Shown in pieces: positions 4,851 to 6,577 of a DNA stretch of 6,577 bases. Origin of the DNA: Candidatus Dadabacteria bacterium (GTDB lineage Bacteria; Bdellovibrionota_C; UBA2361; J135); NCBI GenBank assembly GCA_003694225.1, contig RFKT01000272.1, positions 1 through 6,577 of the forward strand, in the 5' to 3' direction. A program made the translations under genes and the position numbers. How positions within the stretch are numbered: position 1 is the first letter of the stretch; each line of letters starts with the position of its first letter. The notes below the pieces were generated by a model, which worked only from the letters and a program-made list of their open reading frames with translations, had not been told where the DNA came from and searched no databases.

Positions 4851-6554
4851 TTAAGGAAGCGACGCTAGTATCTCCCCAATATCGAATTTTTCAAGGTAGC
4901 GCTTGAAGTTCTTTAGGATCTGCTGAGCTTCCTCAGGAGATGGATTCCTTCTTACGTAGAAATCCAACCCCTTTTCCACGTCCTCAAGCCCTTTTTTAAG
5001 GGCGCTAAATGGCTCTGCATACTCATCTGATATCGTATGAGATGGTATTACCCTCCGCTCATTATATGCTCTCCGTAATGCCCTATTCTTCCTCTTTAGA
5101 TCGAATAAAATACCGGCTGGAGATGTCGTTCCATTTCGAAGTGAGATTAGCCCTAAAAAGATATCTACCTTCATCCGTTCAAAGAGTTCAAACACAGCAC
5201 AAAACTTTACTATCATATACATTCTAACGAGAGATTCATGGCTTTTTTCTCTTGATCCTTCATAAAGAGCATCAACAAGGCGCCCATATTCTCTGCTAAG
5301 CTTTTCCTTTGCGGTTGCATAAGGAGCTACCCTCATCCCGGGCAGCGATTCCGGGTCAATCTTACATCTTGCTAACACACCTTTTACCTGCCCATCTCTC
5401 TGGCGCTGAGATATATTCTCTTTAAAAAGAGAAAGATCGGAGCCTAAAACTTCCGCGGCATTCCTGATCCTTCCAGCATACGCCTTTAAGGCCCTCTTGG
5501 TTATTCCGATCTCAGATTGAAGCGCCTTCAGATCCCGCCAAAGATAGCTTCCTTTGGCTCTCATCTCCCAGAGCCTTCTATGCACCCTTTTCAAGGCGCC
5601 TTTAACCTTTAATATGCCTGCCCATATATTTGTCCTTCCAAGCTGATCCCTAAGGGTGGCAAGCCAGCCTATTAACTCCCTAGCTTCTACTTTATGGCGA
5701 TCTATCGAAGCCCTTAACACATCGAATGCGGAGCGGAAAATATTCTTAACCTCACTGCGTATCCTCTCCTTTTCTTCACTAGGCATCTCCTTTCTGTAGT
5801 GCCGCCTTAAAACGTCCTCTGCATAGACAAGGGAAGCTATGGCGCCTTCCAATGCGGCTGCCTCTCGGCAGTAGCCCTCATGCGCGTAAATAACTCTCCT
5901 CAATGCACTGTGCCCTGTTCGAAAAAATTGTACAGAGAGCCTTCTTATATCTTCGCCGCCCACACTTTCCCTCCCAACTTCTCTCACAACCAAAATGCCG
6001 CCTTTAAGTGAGGAAAGATCTCCACTTACTGGGTAACGGCTTTTTACGGCATCTGTGGGATCGGTCAAACAAAAAACCCTTCCGTTTTTAGCTTCCAAAA
6101 GCTCTGCGCACTCCCATATAAGCTTTAGGCGATTTACTGTCTCTAAAGAGCTTTTCCTCATCTGATTAACAACGCCACAGCCTCTTCCTTTAGCAACAGT
6201 AAAAAGACCAAGCGATTTTACTAAGCTATTGGGAATACGGCTTGGATGCACCAAAACCGGCGCTAAAGAGAGGGTGTTCGGATCTTGGCTAAATACAATT
6301 TTCCCCGGTTCAATGGAAAATCTGGGGACTATCCTATCTAGAGGGTGGCAAAATAGCTCTTGAAATCTCTTAAATCTCGATTGAGGAAGTGCTCTCCAAA
6401 CATCTCTTACGGTCTCTCTTCCATATCTTTTTTCAACTTCTTCAAGCCTTATAAATTTCCGATACCACCTTTTTTCGCCGTAAAATCTCCTCTGCGCTCC
6501 AGAGGTGGCTAAAGCTTGCGATTCAAAAAGGGCTCTTAACTCTCTAGATGCCAA
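4851..6554 (-). CDS. Unrecognised large basic helical protein, possibly 5'-partial
   Basis: I do not recognise this protein. The frame encodes 567 residues from a TTG at 6554. Upstream of it the frame stays open to the window edge (seven more codons, HPPSETG), and the TTG has no good ribosome site. The real start may therefore be outside the window. The protein looks soluble: no signal peptide or clear membrane segment. It is rich in Arg, Lys, Glu and Leu. Residues 1-70 are strongly basic and aromatic (RRFYGEKRWYRKF at 22-34). A middle part (about 80-200) has mixed strand-like stretches (VFCLTDPTDAV at 160-170, GGILVVREVG at 185-194). Residues about 215-460 are mostly long charged helices that could form coiled coils or a helical bundle. 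A further helical tail (about 515-565) follows. No catalytic motif is evident. Its length, lack of stops and codon use like its neighbours support a real gene. It converges on the SDR gene with 32 nt between stops. Confidence 0.8.
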   Translation of the reverse strand: MASRELRALFESQALATSGAQRRFYGEKRWYRKFIRLEEVEKRYGRETVRDVWRALPQSRFKRFQELFCHPLDRIVPRFSIEPGKIVFSQDPNTLSLAPVLVHPSRIPNSLVKSLGLFTVAKGRGCGVVNQMRKSSLETVNRLKLIWECAELLEAKNGRVFCLTDPTDAVKSRYPVSGDLSSLKGGILVVREVGRESVGGEDIRRLSVQFFRTGHSALRRVIYAHEGYCREAAALEGAIASLVYAEDVLRRHYRKEMPSEEKERIRSEVKNIFRSAFDVLRASIDRHKVEARELIGWLATLRDQLGRTNIWAGILKVKGALKRVHRRLWEMRAKGSYLWRDLKALQSEIGITKRALKAYAGRIRNAAEVLGSDLSLFKENISQRQRDGQVKGVLARCKIDPESLPGMRVAPYATAKEKLSREYGRLVDALYEGSREKSHESLVRMYMIVKFCAVFELFERMKVDIFLGLISLRNGTTSPAGILFDLKRKNRALRRAYNERRVIPSHTISDEYAEPFSALKKGLEDVEKGLDFYVRRNPSPEEAQQILKNFKRYLEKFDIGEILASLP

Positions 6555-6577
6555 GCCTGTCTCTGAAGGGGGATGAG

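Noticed and set aside
4832..4891. Possible terminator: TCGATAT (4835-4841) pairing with ATATCGA (4879-4885), followed by a T-run
   Set aside because: The loop would be 37 nt and the stem AT-rich and only 7 bp, so it is too weak to call a terminator.
5009..5227. Plus-strand open frame of 72 residues inside the unknown gene
   Set aside because: It lies opposite a 567-codon uninterrupted frame and has no visible ribosome site or domain.

Overview
The window looks like chromosomal DNA of a Gram-negative (double-membrane) bacterium. The main reason is a tolQ-tolR-tolA gene set, which encodes the inner-membrane motor of the Tol-Pal envelope system. Base composition looks moderate, and AGG, AGA and ATA codons are frequent. 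The gene order is not that of Escherichia coli. A deltaproteobacterial-type lineage or a related uncultivated phylum is my guess, but the sequence alone cannot place it. I see no sign of phage, insertion sequence, CRISPR array, tRNA or rRNA.

Layout. Positions 1-1907 hold tolQ, tolR and tolA in one orientation on the minus strand. tolA is cut by the left edge of the window. A non-coding divergent region follows (1908-2228). It carries candidate promoters for both directions, including a perfect extended -10 (TGGTATAAT) on the plus strand, and a perfect 9-bp inverted repeat. Positions 2229-4818 hold a tight plus-strand operon: GAPDH (gap), triosephosphate isomerase (tpiA) and a short-chain dehydrogenase/reductase. 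The gaps between these genes are 12 and 4 nt. Converging on it from the right (6554-4851, minus strand) is a large basic protein of at least 567 residues that I do not recognise. Its reading frame stays open to the right edge, so its true start may lie outside the window.

How the genes work together. TolQ and TolR form a proton-driven motor that would energise TolA. TolA spans the periplasm towards TolB/Pal, whose genes are expected beyond the left edge. GapA and TpiA catalyse neighbouring reactions in the triose-phosphate part of glycolysis/gluconeogenesis. The pgk gene that commonly sits between them is absent here. A retinol-dehydrogenase-like SDR of unknown substrate is translationally adjacent to tpiA.

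The conserved genes look intact and carry their catalytic residues. The points worth a second look are the unrecognised 567-residue protein, the pgk-less gap-tpi-SDR operon, the Lys/Pro-rich TonB-like rod of TolA with its A8 tracts, and the long hairpin-bearing leader upstream of gap. I found no strong evidence of a wholly new system.
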